A DNA stretch of 64,000 nt from Pseudoalteromonas sp. (GTDB lineage: Bacteria > Pseudomonadota > Gammaproteobacteria > Enterobacterales > Alteromonadaceae), in NCBI RefSeq assembly GCF_018402495.1, contig NZ_JAGYIU010000003.1, positions 1-64,000 of the forward strand, written 5' to 3'. This document shows, piece after piece, positions 55,593 to 64,000 of this stretch. The notes under the pieces are model-generated. The model was given only the letters and a program-made list of their open reading frames with translations, ran no database searches and was not told the origin of the DNA. The position numbers and the translations under genes were made by a program. The number at the start of each line of letters is the position of its first letter. The first letter of the stretch is position 1.

Positions 55593-56183
55593 ATGGCTAA
55601 TTCAGCGTTATTGTTAATTGGTTTCCAAAATGACTACTTTTCAAAGCAAGGTATTCTTAACCCTCTTATTAATGAAAGTTCGCATATAACCGGTGTACTA
55701 GATAACACCTTTAAGCTAATTGAATCCCATGGCGACAAGTTCAAGGCTATTATAAGTACACCTATTTGCTTTACAAATGACTATAGTGAGCTGATTAACC
55801 CCGTTGGTATTTTGAGCGCAATAAAAGAGGCAGGCGCATTTAAAGAGGGGACTTTTGGCGCACAAGAAATAGATCAAATAAAAGCACTGAGTCATATTAT
55901 TACTACAATACCTGGTAAAAGAGGGTTAAATGCTTTTTCTAATACTAAGTTAGAAAACTTTTTAAGAAAATTAAATATTGATCATATTGTACTGTCCGGC
56001 ACAGTGACGTCTATTTGTATTGACTCAACTGGCCGGTCAGCTCATGAAAAAGGTTTTAATGTAACTGTTTTAACTGATTGTACTTCAAGCAGAACGCCTT
56101 TTGAGCAGCAATTTTACTGTGAAAATGTATTTCCACTTTATGCTAATGTGATTGATTCACATGATGTGATCATAAAATTATGA
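55593..56183 (+). CDS. Isochorismatase-like cysteine hydrolase in a kinase operon
   Basis: This 196-residue protein shows the family layout: Asp in [13 protein letters not shown], Lys in [13 protein letters not shown], and the nucleophile Cys in [19 protein letters not shown], then VLTDCTSSR. It differs clearly from the paralogue at 50145. AGGAG precedes its ATG. Its stop codon overlaps the start of the hybrid kinase gene (ATGA), implying coupled translation. Members hydrolyse small amides or vinyl ethers; a role in making or removing the kinase ligand is only a hypothesis. Confidence 0.82.
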   Translation: MANSALLLIGFQNDYFSKQGILNPLINESSHITGVLDNTFKLIESHGDKFKAIISTPICFTNDYSELINPVGILSAIKEAGAFKEGTFGAQEIDQIKALSHIITTIPGKRGLNAFSNTKLENFLRKLNIDHIVLSGTVTSICIDSTGRSAHEKGFNVTVLTDCTSSRTPFEQQFYCENVFPLYANVIDSHDVIIKL

Positions 56184-58936
56184 AAAAAGACTCAACAATA
56201 AATGAAGAGCTTCAATTACAAATTCAATATGCTTTGTTAGAGAAAGCAGCACAATTTCACCAAAAGCAAAAAGAGTTTGTTTCAATACTTAAAGAGTGTG
56301 TATTCGAATTAAATGAAGAGTTTATTATTAAATATTTTAATAATGCATGGAAACAAGATTTAGGCTATTCAACTCCACAAGTTAAAAATCAGCATTTATT
56401 GCAGTTTATTTATTCACCTCACTTTCAAATTTATCAAGATGCAAAAAAGTTACAGTTAGGGTCATCTATATCAGAACATGTCATAGTTACAAAAAATGAC
56501 GGTAGTTCATGTTGGTACCAGTTGTCATTAGTAAGATCACAAGATGGTTTTATAGGCTCATTATTTAGTATCGAGCACATGATAAAAGAGCAACTGCGAT
56601 TGACTCAAAAAAATGAACTTGCTGAAAGGTTGTCTCTAGTTGCGAAACACACAAAAAATAGTGTTGTAATTACTGATCCCTACGGAAAAATTGAGTGGGT
56701 TAATAATAGTTTTGAGTTACTCACCGAGTATCGGCTTGATGAAGTGATAGGGAAAAAGCCGAAAGACTTTTTGCATGGCCCTAAAACAGCCAAAAAAGAA
56801 CTTAAAGTGATGGCTGACTCATTAAAAAAAAATAAAAACTTCAATATTGATATCATTAATTATAAAAAGTCCGGGGAGCCATTTTGGGTTAATATAGATG
56901 CATTTTTTGTATTTGAAGAGGATAGAATAAAAAATATTGTTGCCATTGAAACCGATATCACAGCTAAAATGGAGGCTAAATTCAAAGTAAAGGAAATTGA
57001 AAGAAACTACAAATTTGTGACTAATTTTATTCAAGAGCCTATTTTAAGATTATCTGTTGAAGGCAGTATTTTATATGCAAGTGAGAGCTGGTATTTACAT
57101 TTTAAAGGTGAAGACTCAGATAGCTTTTTAAGCTTTGTTTCTGCTGACTCTCTAGACGAATTTAATCAAGTGCTTGGCTCTAGTAAAGCGTCATTACAAA
57201 AAGATTTATTGTTGAGAAGCCAAAAAGGACCTAGGTGGTATGAATCTCATTTTGAGATCTATGAAAGTGAAATTTCGCCTTATAAAAAAGAAATTGCCGT
57301 TAGCCTTATAGATATAGATAAACGAGTTAGAAATAATGAATTGTTAAATAGGCAAAAACATAAGGCAGAAGAGCTAAATCAGGCAAAATCTAGGTTTATA
57401 GCCAATATAAGTCATGAAATAAGAACCCCACTCAATGCTATTTTAGGCTCTTCCGAGCTGCTAAATGATACCGGATTAACTCGTGAACAATATTTATTTA
57501 ATAAATTAATAAGTACGAGTGGTGAAGCACTTTTAGGTATTCTAGACGACGTACTTTTATTTTCACGTAATGAAGAGCACTGCATCGAGCTGCAAAGCGA
57601 TGAGTTCAGTATTGAAGAATGTATTAGTGAAGTGTTCAGTATTGTTGAATCGTCAATTTATGACAAAGGGCTTACTTTAATTGCAGATATTTCTCAGTAT
57701 AGTCCTATTTACTTTTTGGGTGATAAACAGCGAGTAAGACAGTTACTTCTTAATATTATTTCTAATGCAATAAAGTTTACTCCAGAGGGAAAAATTAAGG
57801 TATCAGTAAGTTATAACACTGAAGAAATATTAGTTATTTCGATAAAGGATACCGGTGTTGGGATTCGTAAAGAACGTATTGAACATTTATTTAAGCCATT
57901 TGCACAGGGGGATAGCTCAACGACCAGGAAGTATGGCGGAAGTGGCTTGGGCTTAGCAATATGTAAACAAATATGTGATGCCATGAAGGGGACCATTGAG
58001 GTTGAATCCGAGCTTGGCTTAGGCAGTAAATTTATATTGAGCTTACCATTAACTCAAGCAGTAACGCCTTGTCCTCAAAAGAAAAACAATTATTGTTTTC
58101 ATAGTGTCGGTATAGATAAAGATATTGTAACTTCATTAGCAAACACTTTGCGAAGAATGGGTTGTTCCGTTTTTGAATATCAGAATATAGATGAGTTAGA
58201 GCATGTTAATAGCCAAGTTGATCGAATTATATTGAGTGAGTCAAATCAGCTTATTGCGCACAAGCATTTTTATGATAGTTACTTGCTTGGCGTGCCTATC
58301 TTATTAATTAATCCCAGTAATCAAACAGCACAACAATATCACAATATTCAAGCAATACAGTGTGTAAAAGGACCTATTGATGTTAAGCTATTAATAAATG
58401 CTCAGCGTTTATTTTTAGATGTTCTCATTAATTTTGGTTTTAACTTTATTACACCTTTAGCAACTCAGGATGAAAAATTTTCTCTACGTGATTATTTTAA
58501 GGCTGATGTATTAGTTGTGGAAGACAATGCTAATAATCGACTCGTGATTGGCAAGTATTTAGAGAAGTTAAACTGCAATGTACACTTTGCACATGACGGC
58601 GTGCAATGCCTAAGTCAAATTAATAAGCGTGCTTTCCAATTTATATTTATGGATATACAAATGCCGAATATGGGAGGGATAGAAGCATCTATAAGGCTAA
58701 GAGCTAGTTTTACAAAAGAGCAATTACCCATTGTTGCGTTAACTGCAAATGCATTAGATGGAGATAAAGAGCGTTACATTGAAGCAGGTATGAACGATTA
58801 CATTGCCAAGCCAATTGTATTTTCTGAATTAGTACGTGTACTCGATAAGTATTTAAAACAAAGTCACACTTACGGTACCCGCCTAGAAAGAATGCAGCAA
58901 GTTAATTTGTGGGTGAAATCTCATTTGTATTCGTAA
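56180..58936 (+). CDS. Hybrid sensor histidine kinase (PAS-PAS-PAS-HK-REC)
   Basis: This 918-residue protein without membrane helices has three PAS regions (about 30-130, 145-265 and 275-375). HisKA follows with His 412 in [13 protein letters not shown]. The ATPase domain carries [21 protein letters not shown] and [11 protein letters not shown] degenerate receiver-like stretch lies at about 630-740, and a C-terminal receiver has Asp 825 in IFMDIQMPN. The second PAS ([18 protein letters not shown], with a [10 protein letters not shown] region) resembles LOV-type PAS, but I do not see the LOV cysteine motif. It is coupled to the hydrolase gene and could feed the HPt protein encoded 2.4 kb downstream. 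Confidence 0.85.
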   Translation: MKKDSTINEELQLQIQYALLEKAAQFHQKQKEFVSILKECVFELNEEFIIKYFNNAWKQDLGYSTPQVKNQHLLQFIYSPHFQIYQDAKKLQLGSSISEHVIVTKNDGSSCWYQLSLVRSQDGFIGSLFSIEHMIKEQLRLTQKNELAERLSLVAKHTKNSVVITDPYGKIEWVNNSFELLTEYRLDEVIGKKPKDFLHGPKTAKKELKVMADSLKKNKNFNIDIINYKKSGEPFWVNIDAFFVFEEDRIKNIVAIETDITAKMEAKFKVKEIERNYKFVTNFIQEPILRLSVEGSILYASESWYLHFKGEDSDSFLSFVSADSLDEFNQVLGSSKASLQKDLLLRSQKGPRWYESHFEIYESEISPYKKEIAVSLIDIDKRVRNNELLNRQKHKAEELNQAKSRFIANISHEIRTPLNAILGSSELLNDTGLTREQYLFNKLISTSGEALLGILDDVLLFSRNEEHCIELQSDEFSIEECISEVFSIVESSIYDKGLTLIADISQYSPIYFLGDKQRVRQLLLNIISNAIKFTPEGKIKVSVSYNTEEILVISIKDTGVGIRKERIEHLFKPFAQGDSSTTRKYGGSGLGLAICKQICDAMKGTIEVESELGLGSKFILSLPLTQAVTPCPQKKNNYCFHSVGIDKDIVTSLANTLRRMGCSVFEYQNIDELEHVNSQVDRIILSESNQLIAHKHFYDSYLLGVPILLINPSNQTAQQYHNIQAIQCVKGPIDVKLLINAQRLFLDVLINFGFNFITPLATQDEKFSLRDYFKADVLVVEDNANNRLVIGKYLEKLNCNVHFAHDGVQCLSQINKRAFQFIFMDIQMPNMGGIEASIRLRASFTKEQLPIVALTANALDGDKERYIEAGMNDYIAKPIVFSELVRVLDKYLKQSHTYGTRLERMQQVNLWVKSHLYS

Positions 58937-59067
58937 AATGATTCGCAATTTGCAAATATACACTGAATCAGTAAGTTTAAATCTCCAACTCACTGTTTAA
59001 TAATTAAAAATTAAGTGGATTCATTTTTGCACATACCCTATGTAGCAACCATAAGGGAAGAGCTATC

Positions 59068-59799
59068 ATGATCCAAACTTTATTTTTATGTGAGTTTACT
59101 GTTAACGCAGGGGCAAGCCATTTAAATTACATTAAACACTCAAATGAAGAGCGGCAACAGAAAATTTTTGGCTTAGTAAAGTGGGTATCTATCCTGTTTG
59201 CCTTTAATCAAGATATTGAGCATGTTGCTGTATGTTACGGTATTGCTTTAGATACTGGCATCGCTAGTGGTAGTTTAGCCAAACATTTAGGTAGAACACC
59301 TATGATTGTTTGGTATGACAATACCAGCGCCAAAATATTCCTTTTTAGCATAATTGAAGACTATAGCGCGTCAAAAAACATTATAAAAGGCATACATACT
59401 AACTGCAAAATTGCAATCGTATCAAGTCGTCAAGATTTACAACCTGGACTTATACTTAATGATGAACTCACTCATAGTATCCTTCAAATGCTGTCTCAAA
59501 AGTTAAAAGGTTTTGGAAATATTAGCTCCGGGTTGCCGTCACAATTAAATAATCAAGTGGCAGTTATAGACTTAATTAAAATAAGTGGGTTTGCTAAACC
59601 AAAAAAAGTAAAAATTAACTTTAATAATAGTTTTTTAGGTGAAGGTAATATTTTAGCACAGCGTTTATCGGCGGTTATCATAGTTAACAATACAGATATA
59701 CTTATGTTATCAGATAAAATAAAAAACCAACTTATTCGCTTTCCGAATTCAACTGATTCCTTATTAAAAATGAGTTCGGCTTCTCTGACAATATTATAA
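59068..59799 (+). CDS. Unknown protein, possible sensory domain
   Basis: The 243-residue protein has no signal peptide or clear membrane segment. Its composition alternates hydrophobic strands and charged helices, for example KTHTNCKIAIVSSRQD-like GIHTNCKIAIVSSRQDLQP near 110. I recognise no family. AAGGGAAG precedes its ATG. It lies between the hybrid kinase and a MITE copy in the same direction as the relay genes, 131 bp after the kinase, so it may belong to the same system. Confidence 0.55.
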   Translation: MIQTLFLCEFTVNAGASHLNYIKHSNEERQQKIFGLVKWVSILFAFNQDIEHVAVCYGIALDTGIASGSLAKHLGRTPMIVWYDNTSAKIFLFSIIEDYSASKNIIKGIHTNCKIAIVSSRQDLQPGLILNDELTHSILQMLSQKLKGFGNISSGLPSQLNNQVAVIDLIKISGFAKPKKVKINFNNSFLGEGNILAQRLSAVIIVNNTDILMLSDKIKNQLIRFPNSTDSLLKMSSASLTIL

Positions 59800-59882
59800 A
59801 CAGCAATACAACGTTTTCTCAGTTAAAAAGCAGTCAAAGTGATAGCTCTACTATTGAAATTCTTAACTAATGAGTCAGATTA

Positions 59883-60167
59883 GGGGCTGTTGACCTTTCA
59901 AGGTTAAATTTGCAGTAGTCTGTTTGGTATTTAGGCAAGGCAGAGCCTATGTGGTGTGGTTATTATTCCCCATAAATAGGCGGTAACGCAGCATCAATGC
60001 CAAACAGACACTGCCCTTCGGGTTGCACATGGATGGTGGTAAGGGGCGTGAGCAGGACGCACAAGCTGTGCTCGGGTTTGACTTAGCCCACTAGGTTAGA
60101 AGGCTCTTGGGGCGATTAAACCGCCCCTAGTTTGCGCAAATTGTAATCCGCAAAGGTCAACAGACCC
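59883..60167 (+). mobile_element. MITE-like element, family A, copy 2 (285 bp)
   Basis: Ends GGGGCTGTTGACCTTT and AAAGGTCAACAGACCC are inverted, flanked by TTA on the left and TAA on the right. The inside matches copy 1 but lacks about 70 bp of its right-hand part. No coding capacity. Confidence 0.78.
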
Positions 60168-60498
60168 TAATGTTTCATAATAAAAATGGCATCAAATAGA
60201 TAACGTTGAAACAAGTACTAGCAGGGCTACTTTTATTACTTGGTAATGATCGAGTGCTTTGAACAAACAAAGTAGAAGATTTATCACAAATTTGAATATC
60301 TGTTTAGTTTTATGAAGTAAATAACAGAAAGTGAAAACAGTGCCGCCCTGATATTAGTATTCATATAAAAGGTCATGATGATGTGTTATCTAGCTTCATA
60401 CGGTTCTCAATTGATGATCAAGTAATAAAGTCAATTGAGCAAGAGCGGCTATTAAATGTTTTTTTGGAATCACATTTTGAATTAAAGGGTGGTGTATT
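60168..60498. other. Intergenic region with a possible gene remnant
   Basis: From about 60343 to 60498 a plus-strand frame without a start codon encodes about 50 residues (for example FIRFSIDDQVIKSIEQERLL) vaguely like the ATP-lid region of a histidine kinase. It ends where the EAL gene starts. This may be a decayed fragment; it may also be chance. The rest shows nothing. Confidence 0.3.
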
Positions 60499-61287
60499 AT
60501 GCTAAACGCAGAAGATATTAAGTATGAGCAGTTTTCATTAGAAAAAATATTTGAGCTAGCATTAAGAAACGATAGTTTCTATATGTGTTATCAGCCTATT
60601 GTTTCAACGAACAATAGTCGGTTAATCGGATTCGAAGCATTGATCCGTAGTCGAATAAATGATGTACGACTCAGACCAGATAACCTTATACCGTACGTAG
60701 AGAAAACAGGCCAAATTATTGAGTTAGGCTCTTGGATATTAAAACAATGCCTTGTAGATTATAAAAGGCTCGAAAGCTATGGTTTAAAGGATTTCACCAT
60801 GTCTATTAATATTTCACCAATACAGATAATTGATCATGATGTGACAGTTGAAATAAACGACTTGATAAATGAGCTTGGTGTTTGTCCTAAAAATATTAAA
60901 CTAGAGTTGACTGAAACCGCATTAATTAGTGACTCTAATAAAATATCTAATACGTTTGCTCGTTTAAGAGAAATGGGTATAAAAATTTGGCTGGATGACT
61001 TTGGAACAGGCTTTGCCTCTCTAAGTTTGCTGCGACAGTTTAAAGTAAATGGCATCAAAATAGATAAAAGCTTTGTGAGTAATATAGCCACCGATAACGA
61101 TGACTTTACCTTATGCAGTGCCATAATAGCTATGGCACAACGGCTAAACTTAGAATTGATTGCTGAGGGTATTGAGACTCCGCAGCAGCTTCAAATACTC
61201 AATTGCTTAGGTTGTGAAAATATCCAAGGTTACTTGATTGATAAACCACTTGCTTTAGGGGATGTTATAACGAAGTGGGCAAAATAA
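60499..61287 (+). CDS. Stand-alone EAL-domain c-di-GMP phosphodiesterase
   Basis: The 262-residue protein is one EAL domain with all key motifs: FEALIRSR, the Asn in SINISPIQ, KLELTETAL, WLDDFGTGFASLSLLR, GIKIDKSFV, LIAEGIETPQQ and the closing QGYLIDKPL. It should hydrolyse c-di-GMP to pGpG. There is no sensory domain, so it needs protein-protein control, perhaps through the neighbouring relay. AAAGGGTGG lies upstream of the ATG. It precedes the HPt gene by 60 bp and may be in one operon with it. Confidence 0.88.
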   Translation: MLNAEDIKYEQFSLEKIFELALRNDSFYMCYQPIVSTNNSRLIGFEALIRSRINDVRLRPDNLIPYVEKTGQIIELGSWILKQCLVDYKRLESYGLKDFTMSINISPIQIIDHDVTVEINDLINELGVCPKNIKLELTETALISDSNKISNTFARLREMGIKIWLDDFGTGFASLSLLRQFKVNGIKIDKSFVSNIATDNDDFTLCSAIIAMAQRLNLELIAEGIETPQQLQILNCLGCENIQGYLIDKPLALGDVITKWAK

Positions 61288-61347
61288 TATTGCTATTACT
61301 ATAATCATTTCTATAATTAAATTAGTAAGTTATGTTGAGGTGTGAAA

Positions 61348-61677
61348 GTGATCAATCATACGAAGTTACATAAGCTAAGAAACGATGTTGGCGAAGATAT
61401 TATTAATGAGCTTATTAAACATTTTATCAATGAGGTATCCCAGCAACTGATACAATTACAAAGCTATACTGTAGATATAGATTACAATCAAAAACAGATA
61501 AATGATGTTTTGCATATTTTAAAAAATACGACCAGTTTGTATGGTGCTGATTCATTATTTTATATAACTAATGCTAATTATGAAAAAGGTGTAGTTTCGG
61601 AAGCCGAATTGCTTGAAATATGTAAAGAGATATCTTGCTCGCTTGAGAGCTTCGAAATGCTAGTTCAACGGGGTTAA
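61348..61677 (+). CDS. LuxU-like histidine phosphotransfer (HPt) protein
   Basis: This 109-residue helical protein uses GTG 61348, with GAGG 8 bp upstream; GTG 61342 is too close to it. The phosphoacceptor is His 56 in NDVLHILKNTTSLYGADSLF, matching the HxxKxxxxxxGA pattern of HPt proteins such as LuxU (His 58). It would pass phosphate from a hybrid kinase receiver to the response regulator encoded 3 bp downstream. The pairing with a LuxO-like activator is the layout of the Vibrio quorum-sensing relay. Confidence 0.8.
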   Translation: MINHTKLHKLRNDVGEDIINELIKHFINEVSQQLIQLQSYTVDIDYNQKQINDVLHILKNTTSLYGADSLFYITNANYEKGVVSEAELLEICKEISCSLESFEMLVQRG

Positions 61678-61680
61678 CGC

Positions 61681-63063
61681 ATGCAGACACCACTTGTATA
61701 TATTGTAGAAGATAGCATAGCTGCTGGTTCCATGTATAAGGCGTACTTAGAAAGTCATGATTACAGATGCGAATTATTCATTGATGGTTACTCTGCTATA
61801 GCTGCAATAAAAGAAAAATCACCCGATATTATTGTTCAAGATGTTTGTCTTCCTGATATTTCAGGTATTGAAGTTTTAAAGTTTGCTAAAAAGATAAATA
61901 GCAATACACAAGTTATAGTAATCACTTCTAATAGCTCGATAGATATTGCAGTAAGCGCTATGCGTGAAGGGGGTTATGATTTTATTGAAAAACCTTTTGA
62001 AAATAGCTATCTCTTATCTGCAGTTGCTAGTGCAAGTAAACAAAGTTTGGCGCCTGTAGCACCTAAGAAAAAATTAAGTAGTCAACAAGCTAAAACGGAT
62101 GTTCAATTTGATTTTATTGGTGATTCTATTGCTGTGCAAACTGTAAAACGAATTTTAAATTCGGCAAAAAATTCAAAAGCTTCAGTATTTGTCACTGGAG
62201 AAAGTGGCACAGGGAAGGAAGTATGTGCTCAATATTTACATGAGTATAGTAATCGAAAAAATCAGCGCTTTATAGCTATAAACTGCGCTGCTATCCCAAC
62301 AGATTTATTTGAGTCTGAATTTTTTGGACACGTAAAAGGTGCATTTAGTGGTGCATTAATAGATAGAGTCGGTGCAGTGGAGGCGGCTGACGGAGGCACT
62401 TTGTTCTTAGATGAAGTATGTGAAATGGAAGCGCCTTTGCAGGCCAAGTTATTACGCTTTTTGCAAACAGGTTGTTACAGTAAGATTGGATCTTCAGATG
62501 TTAAGTATAGTGATGTTAGAATTGTATGCGCAACAAATAGGAATCCTCAAAAAGAAGTTGCAGAAAGTCGGTTTAGAGAGGATTTATTTTATAGATTAAA
62601 TGTTATTCCTATTAATTTACCTCCTCTTAGAGAAAGAGAAGATGACATTTTAAATTTAGCTAATTTTTTTATTCGGCAGAAATCTTTGTCAGCAAGTAAG
62701 GAATTTAAAAGCTTAAGTCCTGAAGCTGCAAAAGCATTCGTATCTTATGATTGGCCAGGAAATATACGAGAGCTTCAAAATGTAATTGAAAATAGCGTGG
62801 TGATGAATGAAGGAGAAGTTATTGAGTTAAATATGTTGACTCAATTTAACGACCAAAAAATCTCTACAAAATGTGAAAAGTATCCAGTTCATGATCAGGA
62901 AATAGCCTTCTTTTCAGATCAAATTTTACCTTTGTGGCAAGTTGAAAAACAAGCTATTGAATCGGCGATTATTTATTGCGATGGTAATATTCCATTAGCA
63001 GCTGTTAAGTTGGGGGTGAGTGCATCAACACTTTATAGAAAAATAAAAAGCTGGGAAAATTAG
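61681..63063 (+). CDS. LuxO-like sigma-54-dependent response regulator
   Basis: This 460-residue protein has an N-terminal receiver (Asp 54 in IIVQDVCLPD, Lys 104 in FIEKPF). An AAA+ sigma-54 interaction domain follows, with Walker A TGESGTGKEVCAQ, the GAFSGA form of the GAFTGA loop, and DGGTLFLDEV as Walker B. The C-terminal Fis-type helix-turn-helix reads IPLAAVKLGVSASTLYRKIK. It should activate sigma-54 promoters when phosphorylated. The stop codon TAG abuts, and shares its G with, a MITE copy. Being paired with an HPt gene favours LuxO over NtrC-type identity, but targets are unknown. Confidence 0.85.
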   Translation: MQTPLVYIVEDSIAAGSMYKAYLESHDYRCELFIDGYSAIAAIKEKSPDIIVQDVCLPDISGIEVLKFAKKINSNTQVIVITSNSSIDIAVSAMREGGYDFIEKPFENSYLLSAVASASKQSLAPVAPKKKLSSQQAKTDVQFDFIGDSIAVQTVKRILNSAKNSKASVFVTGESGTGKEVCAQYLHEYSNRKNQRFIAINCAAIPTDLFESEFFGHVKGAFSGALIDRVGAVEAADGGTLFLDEVCEMEAPLQAKLLRFLQTGCYSKIGSSDVKYSDVRIVCATNRNPQKEVAESRFREDLFYRLNVIPINLPPLREREDDILNLANFFIRQKSLSASKEFKSLSPEAAKAFVSYDWPGNIRELQNVIENSVVMNEGEVIELNMLTQFNDQKISTKCEKYPVHDQEIAFFSDQILPLWQVEKQAIESAIIYCDGNIPLAAVKLGVSASTLYRKIKSWEN

Positions 63064-63275
63064 GGGTTGTTGATTCTTCAAGTTTAAATTTACATTAGTC
63101 TGTTTGGTATTTAAGTAAGGCAGTGTTTATGTGGTATGGTTATTTTTTCCATAAATAGGCGTTGCTCGAAGTGTTTTTCCTAGAGGCGACTAATTCTATG
63201 TTGCCTAAATAGATGGTGGAAAGGGGCGTGTTCAGGAAGCACACGCTTTACTTGGTTTTTACTTAGCCCACTTGC
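63063..63275 (+). mobile_element. MITE-like element, family A, copy 3 (decayed)
   Basis: It begins GGGGTTGTTGATTCTTCAAG and keeps GTCTGTTTGGTATTTAAG and GGGGCGTGTTCAGGAAGCAC, but the right terminal repeat is lost. The left end forms part of the stop codon of the upstream regulator. Confidence 0.65.
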
Positions 63276-63363
63276 ATTTTAATTCGCTAAACTAAGGAGT
63301 TTAAATTTTAAATTATTCCAAAAAAGAGCTAATACATTGTCCTTAAAGTAAAAGTCGAGTAAT

Positions 63364-63560
63364 CAACCTGAACTCTGGATAATAAATCTATCTCAAGGAG
63401 CTATTCTCAGCGTAAACTGCATTGAATCTACTTACAACAGGCCAGGTATTAACGCGAAAATTCGGCTTGTTTTCACTGTAAATCTCTGGTTTGAAAAAAT
63501 AAACCTAATTATTACTATGATCCAATATGTTAGTAAATCTTTTAACCAGAGTTCAGGTTA
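63364..63560 (+). mobile_element. MITE-like element, family B
   Basis: CAACCTGAACTCTGG (63364-63378) and its inverted form CCAGAGTTCAGGTTA (63546-63560) bound about 197 bp without coding capacity. Only one copy is in the window, so mobility is inferred from the termini alone. Confidence 0.5.
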
Positions 63561-63797
63561 ATAAATATTTAACTTTATTGACCAAGACAAACTTAAACCT
63601 CATATAAAGTAATAGACTTTAGCTAATAAATCTCAATTTAAGTGCCATACTTCGAATGAAATTTAAACAATTCTCAATTTAAGTGGCACTGGCCAAAAAA
63701 ATGCAAAAAAGTTAATTTAGGCTAAAAACCAATTGATAACTATTTTTGTTTAGATTAATATAGGCATATTAAATGTAATTGAGAGTTGTTTGTATTC
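63561..63797. other. Promoter region of the ferredoxin gene with a short direct repeat
   Basis: TCTCAATTTAAGTG occurs at 63631-63644 and 63672-63685, 41 bp apart, four helical turns, a spacing that suits paired protein binding. A TGATAACTATTTTT sequence at 63734 resembles the left half of a Fur site. Either could regulate the downstream iron gene; both are weak. Confidence 0.3.
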
Positions 63798-63992
63798 ATG
63801 TATGTTTGTCTTTGTCACGGTGTGACCGATAAAAAAATTGAGCAAACCATCGACGATGGTGCTACTACCATGCGCGAGCTAACTAAAGAGCTTAAAGTGG
63901 GCAGCCAATGTGGTAAATGTTGTTGTTGTACTAAAAAGATCCTCAATCGTAAATTGATTCAAATTGCTGATGTTACTGATCAAGTGGCATAG
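63798..63992 (+). CDS. bfd: Bacterioferritin-associated ferredoxin
   Basis: The 64-residue protein starts at ATG 63798; a TTG at 63786 is less likely. It carries the Bfd [2Fe-2S] ligand pattern: CLCHG near the N terminus and SQCGKCCCC near residue 38, which has two cysteines more than the usual CGKC. Bfd reduces ferric iron in bacterioferritin for release when iron is scarce. No bacterioferritin gene is in view, though the window ends here. Confidence 0.88.
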   Translation: MYVCLCHGVTDKKIEQTIDDGATTMRELTKELKVGSQCGKCCCCTKKILNRKLIQIADVTDQVA

Positions 63993-64000
63993 TAAATTAA

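Noticed and set aside
56180-58936. LOV photoreceptor reading of the second PAS domain
   Set aside because: The general PAS pattern is similar, but the conserved LOV cysteine motif (NCRFLQ-like) is absent; the region reads [11 protein letters not shown] instead.
60343-60498. Small gene upstream of the EAL gene
   Set aside because: The frame has no start codon or ribosome-binding site, and its resemblance to a kinase ATP-lid is too weak to name.
1-64000. tRNA, rRNA and prophage genes
   Set aside because: I looked for tRNA-like cloverleaf ends, rRNA landmarks and phage structural gene runs and saw none.

Overview
The window looks like chromosomal DNA of a marine gammaproteobacterium of the Alteromonadales, most plausibly Pseudoalteromonas. 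The basis is the AT-rich coding style, the protein families (several c-di-GMP enzymes, a TonB receptor with a TPR-sulfotransferase, LctP, AhpC/AhpF, SPFH-NfeD), Vibrio-like attC sites and dispersed palindromic intergenic repeats. The genus is inferred from family resemblance, not from a search.

Layout. 1-5 kb: the proximal end of what reads as a chromosomal integron. A LexA-type box lies just inside the left edge, in front of a gene leaving the window leftwards (integrase candidate). Rightward small cassette genes follow, separated by attC-like sites. One attC is split by an IS110/IS1111-type transposase gene with a long non-coding flank that could hold a bridge RNA. The block ends in wreckage: the tail of a second IS110-family transposase fused against a DUF1778 (TacA-type) antitoxin gene with an in-frame stop. 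5-27 kb: ordinary chromosome with an LctP permease, TPR-sulfotransferase plus TonB receptor, patatin/BamA-type phospholipase, EamA exporter, Gfo/Idh/MocA oxidoreductase, AraC regulator, GMC oxidoreductase, a BMT5-like protein, ahpC-ahpF, a hybrid sensor kinase and an nfeD-SPFH pair.

27.4-42.9 kb: a CRISPR-Cas locus of the reduced type I-F2 (I-Fv) class: a WYL-domain regulator, cas1, cas2-3 fusion, cas7fv, cas5fv and cas6f, with no large-subunit gene (cas8f/csy1). A 130-bp leader and a very regular array follow: 96 repeats with 95 spacers, every spacer exactly 32 bp, period exactly 60 bp. The leader-distal end is scrambled into tandemly duplicated trailer segments holding an isolated repeat, a palindromic 32-nt spacer and a decayed repeat. 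An exact 21-bp inverted repeat sits between cas1 and cas2-3 and again just past the array. A J-domain gene with an in-frame stop precedes the WYL gene.

42.9-64 kb: signalling and metal homeostasis. There is a GAF-GGDEF cyclase, a CDF metal transporter with an unusual HxxxH motif in TM2, a 1498-residue Reg_prop/Y_Y_Y/PAS/GGDEF/EAL sensor, an isochorismatase-like hydrolase, a chemotaxis receptor, and a GDT1/UPF0016 Mn exporter behind a yybP-ykoY-type riboswitch. A phosphorelay cluster follows: response regulator, cysteine hydrolase, hybrid kinase, unknown protein, EAL protein, LuxU-like HPt and LuxO-like sigma-54 activator. MITE-like elements of two families are scattered through it. A bacterioferritin-associated ferredoxin gene closes the window.

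The cas genes form one rightward transcription unit reading towards the array leader. The LuxU/LuxO-like pair with the upstream hybrid kinase could form a complete His-Asp-His-Asp relay controlling sigma-54 promoters, with the EAL protein as a c-di-GMP output. All functional calls are from reading motifs; no database search was possible.
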